This document shows positions 1-10,209 of a DNA stretch of 64,000 bases, piece by piece. Within the stretch, counting starts at the first letter, position 1. Each line of letters begins with the position of its first letter. This DNA comes from Berghia stephanieae (lineage: Eukaryota > Mollusca > Gastropoda > Nudibranchia > Aeolidiidae): assembly GCA_034508935.3 (NCBI GenBank), contig CM067442.1, positions 84,031,448 through 84,095,447 on the forward strand, read 5' to 3'. A program made the translations under genes and the position numbers. The notes below the pieces were generated by a model, which did no database searches, was not told the origin of the DNA, and saw only the letters and a program-made list of their open reading frames with translations.

Positions 1-180
1 GACCAGTGGTAATGGTGTTGCTCTCAGCTGGCCCGTTATGATCCGGCAGGCGTTGTTGAGCTCGGGGTCTAGCTTGGAGGCATGGCATGATCGGGCCCAT
101 ACAGCTGAGCAGTACTCCGCAGTTGAGTAGCTGAGGGCCAATGCTGTGGTCCTTAGAGTTTTAGGGTCATTATGATAAAA
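1..180 (-). mobile_element. LINE (non-LTR) ORF2 fragment, C-terminal to the RT core
   Basis: One minus-strand frame is open from the window edge to about 180 and reads as the segment after the reverse-transcriptase catalytic core of non-LTR retrotransposons. It shows LRTTALALSYSTAEYC, then AVWARS, a KLDPELNNACRIITG stretch and a final TPLPLV. This TLRT-ALAL-YSTAEY-PVW-S...DxxLN...RxITG pattern is known from many invertebrate LINE ORF2 proteins. Upstream of about 180 the reading frame stays open but the resemblance fades, so the copy is probably truncated there. The fragment lies left of the globin exon and therefore inside the first globin intron or beyond. The clade is not assigned. The RT family is firm; the exact end is uncertain. 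Confidence 0.85.
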
Positions 181-397
181 ATAACAAATGGCAAGAGTCA
201 CATCTCTTCAGAAACTGGGCAAAGTAATATAACCCAGGTCAGACACCTCACGTTTGCCTGTTCATGACTACAAATGGACATCGTCTCGTACATATCAAAA
301 CATGTATCCTTAATTATACCAACCTTAAGGGCATTAACCTTCCACATGCTGTGGTATAAATTTACCCTAACCTAACATCATAATTATCAATTCCGAG

Positions 398-399
<2 letters not shown>

Positions 400-460
<61 letters not shown>

Positions 461-469
461 GTGTGTGTA
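400..469. repeat. (TA)n-(TG)n compound microsatellite
   Basis: About 40 bases of alternating TA run directly into about 30 bases of TG with one interruption. It lies within the presumed first intron of the globin gene. The TA part can form a cruciform and the TG part can adopt Z-DNA. Confidence 0.97.
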
Positions 470-634
470 TTGGGTATAATTTTGTCTTCACAATTTCATT
501 CACTGTATTGTCAGGGCATAATGGAAAAATATACAATATATGATATACAAAAATGCAATTATACTACCTGTAGTTTTGATACACTGAACTTTCAATAGGT
601 AATTTTACAAAATGCAAGTACTCGATATGAAGCA

Positions 635-783
635 TTAACCAGTTAACTGCTGACCTGCGAAATCCCAGGTTTGAGAGTGTTTATCAAGATGAGGGCCATT
701 TAAATCGATTGAGGTTTGAAGGACGAGTTTTCCGGCAAATTTTTAAAGTCATGCTTTTCAGATTACGGCAGTTAACTGGTTAA
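635..783. mobile_element. PAL1 MITE, short form with complete ends
   Basis: The element begins TTAACCAGTTAACTGC and ends with the exact reverse complement GCAGTTAACTGGTTAA, giving 16 bp terminal inverted repeats on a 149 bp element. The interior contains the family motifs: AGGTTTGAGAGT, AGATGAGGGCCATTTAAATC and GAAGGACGAGTTTTC. It is the cleanest terminus of the PAL1 family in the window and lies in the presumed first globin intron. Ends in TTAA or TA fit either a piggyBac-like or a Tc1/mariner-like target site; the sequence does not decide. It has no coding capacity. Confidence 0.85.
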
Positions 784-830
784 GTAATTATTACACGCCA
801 TACACTCGAGGGTAATAAACCATCACATGC

Positions 831-837
831 CCTTACC
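831..837 (-). promoter_or_regulatory. Splice donor of globin intron 1 (AG|GTAAGG)
   Basis: On the minus strand the globin exon ends AG and continues GTAAGG, a near-perfect U1 snRNA match. The cut lies between the second and third base of an Arg codon, in helix B. This is the phase and place of the ancient B12.2 globin intron (human beta-globin Arg30 is split in the same way). If the intron is ignored, the frame stops one codon later. Confidence 0.88.
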
Positions 838-1054
838 TTATAAACATTTCTACTCCCGTATCCTCCATTTTCCTTTTGATTCCCTTCCACGACTGCTTTA
901 AGGAAAACACCTGACGGGAATTCAATCCGATCTTTTCCAAATATACGACGGAAACTCCTCCATTCGTGGCGTTACTGGCGGAAGTGACGCCATTGCCACA
1001 CCCATTTGTTGTTTTCTCTTCAGGAGAATATGATTTGCTTTTCATGCATCCCAT
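837..1054 (-). CDS. Exon 1 of a Globin X-like, membrane-anchored globin (partial gene)
   Basis: First coding exon, 72 codons plus two bases. Residues 1-6 are MGCMKS: Gly2 is a predicted N-myristoylation site and Cys3 a palmitoylation site, as in Globin X proteins, which sit on the inner face of the plasma membrane. Residues 7-42 are a polar, Ser/Thr/Asn/Gly-rich linker. From residue 43 the globin fold begins: A helix SRQVFSLKQSWKGIKRK with the conserved Trp56, then B helix start METG-like (MEDTGVEMFIR). The exon stops at Arg73 at a GTAAGG donor in the canonical B12.2 phase. The ATG is in a good context (GCCATGG). The heme ligands (distal His E7, proximal His F8) would be in later exons, left of the window. 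Expected role, known for the family rather than shown here: a six-coordinate heme protein in redox or nitrite/oxygen chemistry at membranes. The homology call is strong; the subfamily is inferred from the N-terminus. Confidence 0.83.
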
Positions 1055-1681
1055 GGCTTAGTGTAATCCCCACCATCGAGGCATAATAATTCCACACGCA
1101 CGCACACGTCCGATATACGAAGAAATTTCAATCACCACAAGAGAAAAACAATCTAGAATATTCCCAGTAGGAGCCACCAAACATTAATATAAAAACACGA
1201 GTGTTGGCAGGCTTTATGACGTTCACTAGTCCTGGCCTTTAGTCCGAGACAAATTCAAGTGACAAATCCTGTTATTAAATCCAAGAAGCGAGAAGCTGAT
1301 TATCGATACCGGGAACCCAAGGGCCCAGATAAAGGGTCATTACTCACACACAAATTAAGGTTTGCAATGTTAACGGAAGAAGAAAGAATAAATCATTGTT
1401 CCGCAAGCGAATTAATTTTGATTCAATTGACAATTATCGATTGTTACTGTTACACTCAGCACGTGTGAGAAATAATGTTTGAAAAGAATGACCTTCTATT
1501 AAATCTTTTTGATTAAACCTTGGAATTTAAAGGGAAATTGAATATTGATAATTAAATCAATAGTGTAATACAGGGGATTTAATAGGTGTACAAAGTCAGT
1601 TAAGAATCGTGCACGGTGTGAACTGCCCTGTAGACAAATAATTGCAACTAGACGTTCCATGTTATACCTACACGCCCAAGT

Positions 1682-1684
<3 letters not shown>
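1055..1684. other. 5' flank of the globin gene, no other feature seen
   Basis: This stretch lies upstream of the globin start codon on the minus strand and should hold its 5' UTR and promoter. I see no convincing TATA box at a fixed spacing and no CpG-rich block. A 69-codon plus-strand frame at 1259-1468 has no recognisable content and is not called. Confidence 0.5.

Positions 1685-1729
<45 letters not shown>
1685..1729. repeat. (AT)n microsatellite
   Basis: About 22 uninterrupted AT units. Confidence 0.97.
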
Positions 1730-1730
<1 letters not shown>

Positions 1731-2298
1731 CATTTGAATTATTATAAACTTCAGGTAATATACATAACGACGGTTTACAGCTGAAAAATGACATTCCATG
1801 TGGCTGGATGGTATAATATAAATAAAAATGTTTAAGCGTTGTAAATATTGTTAAAAATCAAAGGCTTGCTCTTGTAGTTGTGTTTTTATCCATGGAATGA
1901 GTTAATTATCTCTCGGATTACATAATGCCAACATAATTACCCCCCTTTAAAAAGTCAACGCTGTTCTATCCAAACAAACATATTATCATCAACTCGCATA
2001 GCTGAATTTCTTCCCCTAACCTGCTTTGTTGGACGCTCCATAATGACAATAAAGAGAGCAATTACGATGTGAATAAAGGAAACCTGATAAAGGGCGGAAT
2101 CCCCTTGGAAGAAGCTCTCAATCAACGAAATGCAGGGCCTTCCAGGACCTCGGCTTCTATGTCATTATCATGGCCCAACTTTGCATTCTCAAGGGAACAA
2201 TTTACTTCTGGTAATAGACACAATATTACTAAATGCAGTGGCCTCCCTTGCGGTGACTTTAAAGTTTCGTGAGAATAAAGATAGAGAGTTGATGATTG
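1730..2298. other. Unique-looking AT-rich DNA
   Basis: No repeat family, splice-flanked frame or tRNA-like box found. Reading frames here are short and overlap the edge of the following AAT array. Confidence 0.4.
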
Positions 2299-2994
<696 letters not shown>

Positions 2995-3004
2995 ATGATT
3001 GAGT

Positions 3005-3042
<38 letters not shown>

Positions 3043-3071
3043 TGATGATGATGATGATGATGATGATGATG
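3005..3071. repeat. (GAT)n microsatellite
   Basis: Pure GAT trinucleotides with a single slip, directly downstream of the AAT array. This suggests an A-to-G variant of the same unit that was then amplified. Confidence 0.96.
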
Positions 3072-3515
3072 CTTCGTTGTTTGAACTCCATTTCTCTTTC
3101 ATGTCTTTAATAAATTACCCCCAACCCTCTGTCTCTATTTTTCACTACATTTCCTTACATGTCCATATTGATCAAATCCCATAAAATATAAATCTTTATC
3201 AACATTTCCTCTAACCACACAGATTCAATTTGTTTTGTTGAATTCTGTATTCTTTTTGCTAGTCTGAGATAACTTAATTTGTCAAATTAGACAGGCGTTT
3301 CGTTCAATGAGAGTGGTTAAAGATTACTTTCCAAATTGCTGTGAAAGCAGATACATCAGCCTGGACACTGAAGTCAGTCATCATTATACAATTGCTGATC
3401 AATCGGTCTCGGGAGTTCGAAGAATAAATTCAGTAATAATACAACGTATTGGTGTCGATAAAGATATTCCAGCTCATTTATTTTGGTTAGAAAACATTTT
3501 TTTCTTCAAATACCG
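3072..3515. other. Unique-looking DNA
   Basis: No recognisable gene or repeat. A 70-codon plus-strand frame (3307-3519) has no known motif and no convincing splice sites. Confidence 0.4.
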
Positions 3516-3516
3516 A

Positions 3517-3826
3517 TAACCTGTGTGGCTGTATGGGGTATGCCATTCGCCCTGGGATCGGTACATACTTGATTTGAGTCCCACTGTGCTGCGGCTATGG
3601 GCGGCGGCGATAAGCTGAGTCCTTGGAAAAGGCTCTTTCTCCTCACATTCTCTTACCGTACTCAGAACGAACAAGAGTACCAGGTCGTAACAACGTGGTC
3701 TTTGTTTAAAAATAATTGTTGTAGCGCATTAGAGTCGTCGTGTTTAGTCCTGCATGTTAAGTATTGCTGGTGGCTTGGGACCCGTCGAATAACGCTTTAA
3801 GTGGAAATTGCGCTATATAAGAGATC
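3517..3826 (+). mobile_element. SINE-A copy, diverged
   Basis: The head is a decayed tRNA-like segment (GTGTGGCTGTATGGGGTATG). The body GAGTCCTTGGAAAAGGCTCT, CTTACCGTACTCAG and GAGTACCAGG is the family body. The tail TTAAGTGGAAATTGCGCTATATAAGAG is the LINE-derived end. Both the tRNA boxes and the tail carry many substitutions, so this is one of the older copies. Confidence 0.85.
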
Positions 3827-4340
3827 AAGGGTTTTTAAGTGTCTCGTTGAGGTGGCGCGGTACTTTCTTTGAATAGGTGTTCATTTTGTTCATTTCCTCT
3901 CTCTTTCTCACTTAACTACTGTGTAAATGAGTACCTGACCGGTATCAGCACCGTCCCTTTCTGAAAACAAATTTGGCGTCCCACTTTGTTAATTGTTGTT
4001 GAATATGCTTAATCTGTATGTATCAGTCTTTGAATTGTTGTTGTCTGCCTTCACAATGAATTTATTGACCTTCTATAATAGATAATATAGTAAATAATAT
4101 AAAGAAAACTTTCAAGTTCCCTATACTTCTTGGCATCTTGAGTCCATCTCAATTAGCAAACCAGACAAGAGTTCTGGAAACCGAGACAGCAGCATAGATT
4201 ATTTTACATATTTCTGTGAAAAGAGATCTATCAAAATAGATGCTCCAGCCAATTACTATGCATACCCTGAGCACCCTGTCTGAAGGATCTATAGAAAAGG
4301 CCAATAACAGTTTTGATATATTCTGACAAACCACATTTAA
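3827..4340. other. No gene seen; AT-rich DNA
   Basis: Only short unsupported frames. From about 4340 onward weak PAL1-like words appear. Confidence 0.4.
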
Positions 4341-4530
4341 TTCATTTTGGCCTGAAATATTTTTTAAATTTCATTTAAATATCGGTTGATTAAAATGACC
4401 TCCAACTTGTATTTTGACAAATCACACTTAATTCATTTTGGTTAGAAAAAAAAATAGATTTAATCTAATTATCGATCAATTGAAATGACATTCACCTGGT
4501 CAAATTGTCTTAAATCTTGAGACTTCATAA
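4341..4530. mobile_element. Decayed PAL1-like fragments
   Basis: Words such as AAATATCGGTTGATTAAAATGACC and ATTATCGATCAATTGAAATGAC resemble the PAL1 arm (ATCGATCGATTTAAATGACC). They occur twice in succession with CAACTTGTATTTTGACAAAT-like sequence between. No termini remain. Confidence 0.45.
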
Positions 4531-4564
4531 AGGTCGACAGAATTTTCAAGTCTAAAAAACTTCA

Positions 4565-4871
4565 TTGATATAGGGCAATATCCGCTGTATTTGCTCAAAG
4601 CGTTTTGCAATGGGTCTCGAACCAAAGTAACACATAACATGTAGGATTGAAGACACTGGTCTTATTAGGCGATATTACATAGTTTTTCCGACAGAGACAA
4701 AATCTGTTAACGGCCAGGTACTCATTTTAAACCTGAATTCGGTGAGAGAATGTTAGCAAAGAGCCTGTTCCAAGAATTCAATCATCTATGCGCCGCTCAG
4801 AGCGGGGCTCGAACCCTGGAACTCCCAATTCGAAGGTGAGTGTCGTATCGCAAGACCACATAGTCGCATGA
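4565..4871 (-). mobile_element. SINE-A copy
   Basis: On the minus strand: a tRNA-like head with B box GGGTTCGAGCCCC, the body with ACCGAATTCAGG and GAGTACCTGGCCGTTAAC, TAATATCGCCTAATAAG, and a shortened tail ending at GATATTGCCCTATATCAATG. The spacing matches the other full copies. Confidence 0.88.
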
Positions 4872-4991
4872 TTTAAGACTTCTTTAAAGTTGAGGGTTAT
4901 TTCAATCGATCGATATTAGGTCAATATTGTGACCCATCACAACACAACAGGAACATGTTGAGGTGGACCAGTTAAGCGATTCCAAAACAAA

Positions 4992-5219
4992 ATAGGGAAT
5001 GAGATTAGCGGAAGAGTAGCGTTCCTTGATTGGGAGAGAACGTCAATTTGGTTTTGAAGTGTCTCAAGCCGCTTTCACCGGAAGCGAGGACGAGAAACGC
5101 ATGCGCACAACCAACATGGCGTTCTTTCTCTAATAACTTTTCCGCCCGTGACGTCACAGACTATGGGTGACGTCCAATCAAGGGACGCTACTTACTCTTC
5201 CGCTTATCTCATTCCCTAT
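4992..5219. mobile_element. 228 bp MITE carrying NRF1-, YY1- and CRE-like sites
   Basis: Terminal inverted repeats of about 42 bp: the left end starts ATAGGGAATGAGATTAGCGG and the right end finishes CCGCTTATCTCATTCCCTAT, with a few mismatches inside. The central part differs in composition from its surroundings. It holds GCATGCGCAC (NRF1-like) near 5100, CAACATGGCG (YY1-like) near 5115 and TGACGTCA (CRE) near 5150, with a second TGACGTCC. No coding sequence. The target duplication is not clear from one copy. Element status rests on the long TIRs; the regulatory reading is inference. Confidence 0.8.
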
Positions 5220-5308
5220 AGCCAGAAAAGTAAAATTTTAGTCCTTTGTCTGTTTAAGAAATAATATTCACTCTACTCAATTTAGCATAAGAACCTAACA
5301 CGACTCGC

Positions 5309-5498
5309 ATATCGATGGTCCGGATTAAACCTCTGACGTTTCGATTTTTACGATCGGCGGATCAAAACTCTGAAGTCTATATACGAACTTTCTGCAACAT
5401 CGTTTATTTCATTTTGGGCGGATCAGACCTCTGCGAGTTTTGATCTGCCGACCGTGAAATTCGGGACTTCAGAAGTTTGATCCCCCGACCATCGATAT
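5309..5498. mobile_element. 190 bp fold-back element
   Basis: The left end ATATCGATGGTC pairs exactly with the right end GACCATCGATAT. Inside, AAACCTCTGACGTTTCG pairs with CGGGACTTCAGAAGTTT, and GATCGGCGGATCAAAACTC pairs with GAGTTTTGATCTGCCGACC. The whole unit can fold as one interrupted hairpin with secondary pairings. It is non-coding and no second copy was found here. Confidence 0.72.
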
Positions 5499-6090
5499 TA
5501 TTTTTGTATAATTTCAGTTTTTCAGAATCCCAACCACCTCTACACAATATCGTTAAGAGACAACGGGTCAAATAAATCAATAAACTATTTTGTCACAGTG
5601 CTTCAGAAAAGTCATTGTAACCATGTCCTCTCCGAAATATTCTTCTTTGGAGTATTGGGTTTTTTTCCATTTCACTCTTTCTTTTGTATGTCTGTCAGTC
5701 TCTGTCGATTTCTGTTCTTCCCCAAGTTATTTTCTTTCGTTTTTCTTCATAAACATTTTAATTACTTATCAGATATGCATTAATTTATCTAATTCTGTTT
5801 ACTTTTTACTCGTTTTTGATATTATCCATTTCGAGATTGAACTACTTTCTAAACGATATGTTGTAAAATAGATCTTTTTGAATAAATAATTAAATCAACG
5901 ATAAGGAAGAAGACTACAAAATGTCTGTCTGTTGGCGTTTAAAATAGGTAAACCAGACAACGCATTGATTCGTTGTCACTTATGTCATACTTTTACTTCG
6001 TTTCTTTCTGTCTGTCTGGGTGTCTCTATCAAGTACATTTGTCATAACGAACTTCCTCGCTTCCATTTTCTTTGTTTTTACCAAATCACT
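5499..6090. other. No gene seen
   Basis: T-rich plus-strand frames at 5590-5871 are hydrophobic because of composition and lack splice signals I would trust. Confidence 0.4.
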
Positions 6091-6330
6091 AACTGTAGTC
6101 TGTACTCTGAAAAAACAGATATTTAAAATTTCGACCAGGAAACTCGTCCTTCAAATATCGATCGATTATAATGACCATTATCTTGTCAAAACCTCTCAAA
6201 CCTGGGAATTCTCGAAGTCCCTAGTTTAAGAGCTTTTGACAAGATAAGGTCATATCAATCGATCGATATTTGAAGGACGAGGTTTCTGGCCACAATTTTT
6301 AATGCATATTTTTTCCTGAGTACGACACTT
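6091..6330. mobile_element. PAL1 MITE, near full length
   Basis: The left arm reads TGTACTCTGAAAAAACAGAT, ACTCGTCCTTCAAATATCG, ATCTTGTCAAAACCTCTCAA. The right arm repeats it in reverse: TTTTGACAAGATAAGG, CGATCGATATTTGAAGGACG, CCTGAGTACGACA. The two arms are about 110 bp each with a centre near 6215, so the element is a long imperfect palindrome without coding capacity. Confidence 0.88.
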
Positions 6331-7200
6331 AATATATCTACGTGTAACAACAAATAAAGATTTTATTTTGACACTGCAACAAAAAAATACTTGGAATATT
6401 GGCTTTTTGTCAAGTTGGGGATGTTCTCAATCAGACGATGACTGAATTATTATTTTTTATGGACGCAGGGGAAAATAATATGTATTTTGTTATTGTTGTT
6501 GATACTTTTTAACTGCTTGGGGTCACTGCACTCGATGGATATTTGAAGTATTTTTTAATGGCCAAAACCAATTTGTTTTTTGTTTTTTTTTTTTGTTTTT
6601 TTTTTGTTTTTGGTTTTGTTGTTTTTGTCAGTGTAATCTAAACAATGAACAGACAACGAAACGTTCGCCATAGCACCTTGGAAATACTTTGATTACTTAC
6701 TTGACTAAGATAAAGTTTGAGTCACTCAATATGTAGCTCAACGACGGTGGTTAAACGGTATAGTGTCTCACCCGGTAATACATTAAAGTGATGTTGACCG
6801 TTGACAGTTTAAAAAAAAAAAGAAAAGAATGAGTAACAATATTCGCAAAACTCAGACTTTATGTCTCAAGTTATGTCACTCGGCTCAGGGTTTGAGTGCT
6901 TAATTGTAGGATACGGGTGACTGATATTGTATATGAGCTAGTACAGAAAAGAAGCCTATCTGGGCTAGTACATAAAAGACGCCTATTTGAGCTAGTACAG
7001 AAGAGGCACATGAGAGGCGACTTGAACATTTTGTTCCATATGAGAAATAAGTAAATTTGAAGTATAGTGAGAATGAGGTATCGGTGAAAATGCCTAACGA
7101 GCTGCTAGATGCTTGTTTTGTTTTGTATATAATTATAATTCTTCTCCTGATCAGCAAGTCAAGAGGCATCTTAGGAATTAATCATAGACGTATGTCGTGC
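6331..7200. other. No gene seen; T-homopolymer tract inside
   Basis: Includes T-rich DNA at 6570-6620 and a short tRNA-like stretch (GGTTAAACGGTATAGTGTCT) near 6750. Nearby, GAGCTAGTACAGAAaAG-type words repeat three times at 6938-7005, spaced about 32 bases apart. Confidence 0.4.
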
Positions 7201-7216
7201 AACAAGAACGTTCTGG

Positions 7217-7220
<4 letters not shown>

Positions 7221-7276
<56 letters not shown>

Positions 7277-7301
7277 TCCCTCTCATACATGCTTTATCTT
7301 T

Positions 7302-7354
<53 letters not shown>

Positions 7355-7402
7355 ATCTCACACACACACACACACATATGCACCCTCACTCACTCTCTCT
7401 CG

Positions 7403-7475
<73 letters not shown>
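7221..7475. repeat. (TC)n-(TA)n-(CA)n-(TC)n compound microsatellite
   Basis: TC at 7221-7272, TA at about 7306-7351, CA at 7358-7377, then TC again to about 7465. All motifs are written in plus orientation. Ser/Leu-rich and Arg/Glu-rich frames here are artefacts of the dinucleotide. Confidence 0.97.
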
Positions 7476-7479
<4 letters not shown>

Positions 7480-7977
7480 CTCGCATTCTTTCTTCCCTTC
7501 TTTGTCTATGCGTGTCTGTCCACCTATCACTCCGTCCGGGTCCTTTCTTATAGTGTATGTCTGAACTCGATGGTATAAAGGGGAGGTCGGGGGAAACCTC
7601 ATTGAACAAGATCAAATCTATCCCCACTGTCCACGGGGACTATCGATGGATAAGACAACCCAATCAAAAGACTGAGTGGTCTCCTCTTCCTCTGATGTCA
7701 TGCTCAAGAGCTCAGTCAATGGTATTCGACAAGTCGCAGAGATAGCACGAATAAATTACATTTGCTAAGATGATGATATGGCTATTCAATATATTATTAT
7801 TGATGTACTCGGATAAAACCCATTTTCCAGTCATTGTGGTCTGTGAATATTATTTGTTCCGCTGACTATTGATCAAGAAAAATTATGGCCCTCTCAAAAA
7901 CTCTCGAACCTGCATTTGTTTCCAAGGTTTTAGATTAAGAGCCTGGAGGTTATTTTAGTGTTTTATTTTGCTCTGTT

Positions 7978-7993
7978 TTATTATCATTATTAC

Positions 7994-8084
<91 letters not shown>

Positions 8085-8186
8085 GTTGTTGTTATTATTA
8101 TTATTATTAATTAATATTATTATTATTATTATTATCATTATTATTATCATAATCATTATCATTATCATAATCATTATCATTGTTAC

Positions 8187-8267
<81 letters not shown>

Positions 8268-8309
8268 TATTATATCATCATCAAAATCATCAACATGATC
8301 ATTTTTTTA

Positions 8310-8386
<77 letters not shown>

Positions 8387-8414
8387 ATTATTATTATCAT
8401 TATTATTATTATTA

Positions 8415-8458
<44 letters not shown>

Positions 8459-8475
8459 TATTATTATTATTATAT
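7978..8475. repeat. (TTA)n arrays
   Basis: Two long blocks (about 7978-8278 and 8306-8475) of TTA with scattered TCA and TTG variants and a 30 bp interruption containing ATCATCAAAATCATCAACAT. Confidence 0.96.
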
Positions 8476-8519
8476 TATCATCATCATCCTTTTTTGGTCT
8501 GTTTTCTTTCTTTATTTCT

Positions 8520-8730
8520 TTTTCTTTTTTTTTTTTTTTTTTTTGCAAATTGGGTGGGTTGGGGGGGGGGTGATATCATTTAATTGTTTGATATTTCAAG
8601 TAACAGTAAATTGTCCACAGTGTGAAAAAAATAGGTTTGTCAGGATATGGTACTGTTGTAAACTTAACACCCAAACAACAACACACACAAACACAAACAA
8701 AGAACACGAGATTCGTGCCCCGTGTGACAT
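8520..8730. repeat. Direct duplication, copy 1
   Basis: A poly-T run, a GGGTGGGTTGGGGGG run, then TTGATATTTCAAGTAACAG, a GTCAGGATATGGTACTG stretch, AAACTTAACA and GATTCGTGCCC. The same order of blocks occurs at 8985-9215. The two copies differ by many substitutions and small indels. No terminal motif identifies a transposon. Confidence 0.7.
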
Positions 8731-8984
8731 GAGTGGTTCGTTCCACATGGCTCGATCGAAGTATATGCAAATGAAGTATTGGGATGCGCATTGAGTATGG
8801 TATATCCCTGCCCAAACTATTTTCAAGTTTTAGATTAATAGGTTGCTTTGGCTTATTGTTTTGTCTTGGTGGGTCTTTGTTTTTGTTTGTTTTGTTGGGG
8901 TTTTTTTTGTCTGTTTGTACGTTTGTTTTGTTATTGTTTTCGGGGTTTTTTTTGTATTTGGTTTAGGTTTATTTAATGTTAAGT

Positions 8985-9215
8985 TTGTTTTTTTTTTTTT
9001 TTTTTTTTTTTTTGTTTGTTTTTTTTTTATTTTGGGGGGGGGGGGGTTGGGGGGGGGGGGTTCTTTGCGAAAGTGGGAGGAATTTTAATCGATTGATATT
9101 TCAAGTAACTGTAAACTGGTCAAAGAGTAAAAACTGGGTCTCTCAAGATATGGTAGTGTAAACGTAACAATCAATAAAACAAATAACATAAGATACGTGC
9201 CCTTACCATTAAACA
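8985..9215. repeat. Direct duplication, copy 2
   Basis: Poly-T, two G runs flanking TT, then TTGATATTTCAAGTAACTG, CTCAAGATATGGTAGTG, AAACGTAACA and GATACGTGCCC. It is collinear with 8520-8730, with an offset of about 480 bp. It may be a local tandem duplication or two insertions of one unrecognised repeat. Confidence 0.7.
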
Positions 9216-9456
9216 ATGGAGCAATGGAGCGAGTGCATGTTAAAATAAGGATCTAGAGGACAGAAAAATGTGGATAATTAGGAGGAAAGAAGAGAAGAGG
9301 AGCGAGATTGTTGAAGACGGAGGTGAAAGAGAGGTGGAATATTATAAGAGGGTGTAAAGTTTGTGGTGTAAGTTGACGATGAAGAAGGACGGGACATAGT
9401 TTAGAATATGGAAGAATGGTACCCATCGATTAACGAAACAAGCTTTGTCCATTAAT

Positions 9457-9683
9457 GGTGTACTCTGAAAAAAAAAACCCCAATATTTATTCAAAATTTT
9501 GGCCGGAAAACTCTTCCTTCAAATATACCCACTTTTTGTTTTAAAAAATCTCAAACTTGGAAGTCAAGAAAATCTCAGGTTTAATCAATTTTGATAAGGT
9601 GAGGAGCATTTTAATTGATCGATTTTGAAGGACGAGCTTTCTGGCCAAAATATTTAATACTTTTTTTTTTGGTGTATGGCAGA
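9457..9683. mobile_element. PAL1 MITE, full length but diverged
   Basis: The left arm GTGTACTCTGAAAAAAAAAA, TTTTGGCCGGAAAACTC is mirrored by the right arm GAAGGACGAGCTTTCTGGCC and GGTGTATGGCAGA. The centre AATCTCAAACTTGG / AATCTCAGGTTT lies near 9565. Confidence 0.85.
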
Positions 9684-9917
9684 ATAGAGTTCTGTAAAGT
9701 TGAATAAAATGAAGGGAGAAACAAAAACAAATGGTACTGTGTGTTAAAGTGTGCGAATGGTGTCTTTGTGTCAACAATTGCTTAAATGTTATGTTTATCT
9801 AAAAAAAATAGAACCAACTACAAAGTATGAATGCCTGAAAATTTAAATTGCATGAATCAAAATTCTGAAGGGACAGGGATGAAGGGAAGGAGAGATGGAG
9901 ATAGAGATATGAGAGAG

Positions 9918-9923
<6 letters not shown>

Positions 9924-9969
<46 letters not shown>

Positions 9970-10171
9970 GGGGAGGTGTTATGATGGGTCCATAGATAAA
10001 GAGAGAACGAGGAAGGAAAAGACGGAAATATATGAATTTTTTCTTTTAATTAAAAGAAGACAGGACGAAAGTAGAGAGAGATAGGGGGAGATAGAGAGAG
10101 AGAGAGAGAGAGAGATAGAGAGAGAGAAAGAGATAGATAGATAGAGAGAGAGAGAGAAAGAGAGAGAGAAG

Positions 10172-10208
<37 letters not shown>
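9924..10208. repeat. (GA)n microsatellites
   Basis: Pure GA at 9924-9966 and GA with GATA interruptions at 10072-10208. A unique 100 bp segment lies between. Confidence 0.96.

Positions 10209-10209
<1 letters not shown>

Noticed and set aside
635-783. Rho-independent terminator-like hairpin
   Set aside because: The inverted ends belong to a multicopy MITE in a eukaryotic intron; bacterial terminator logic does not apply.
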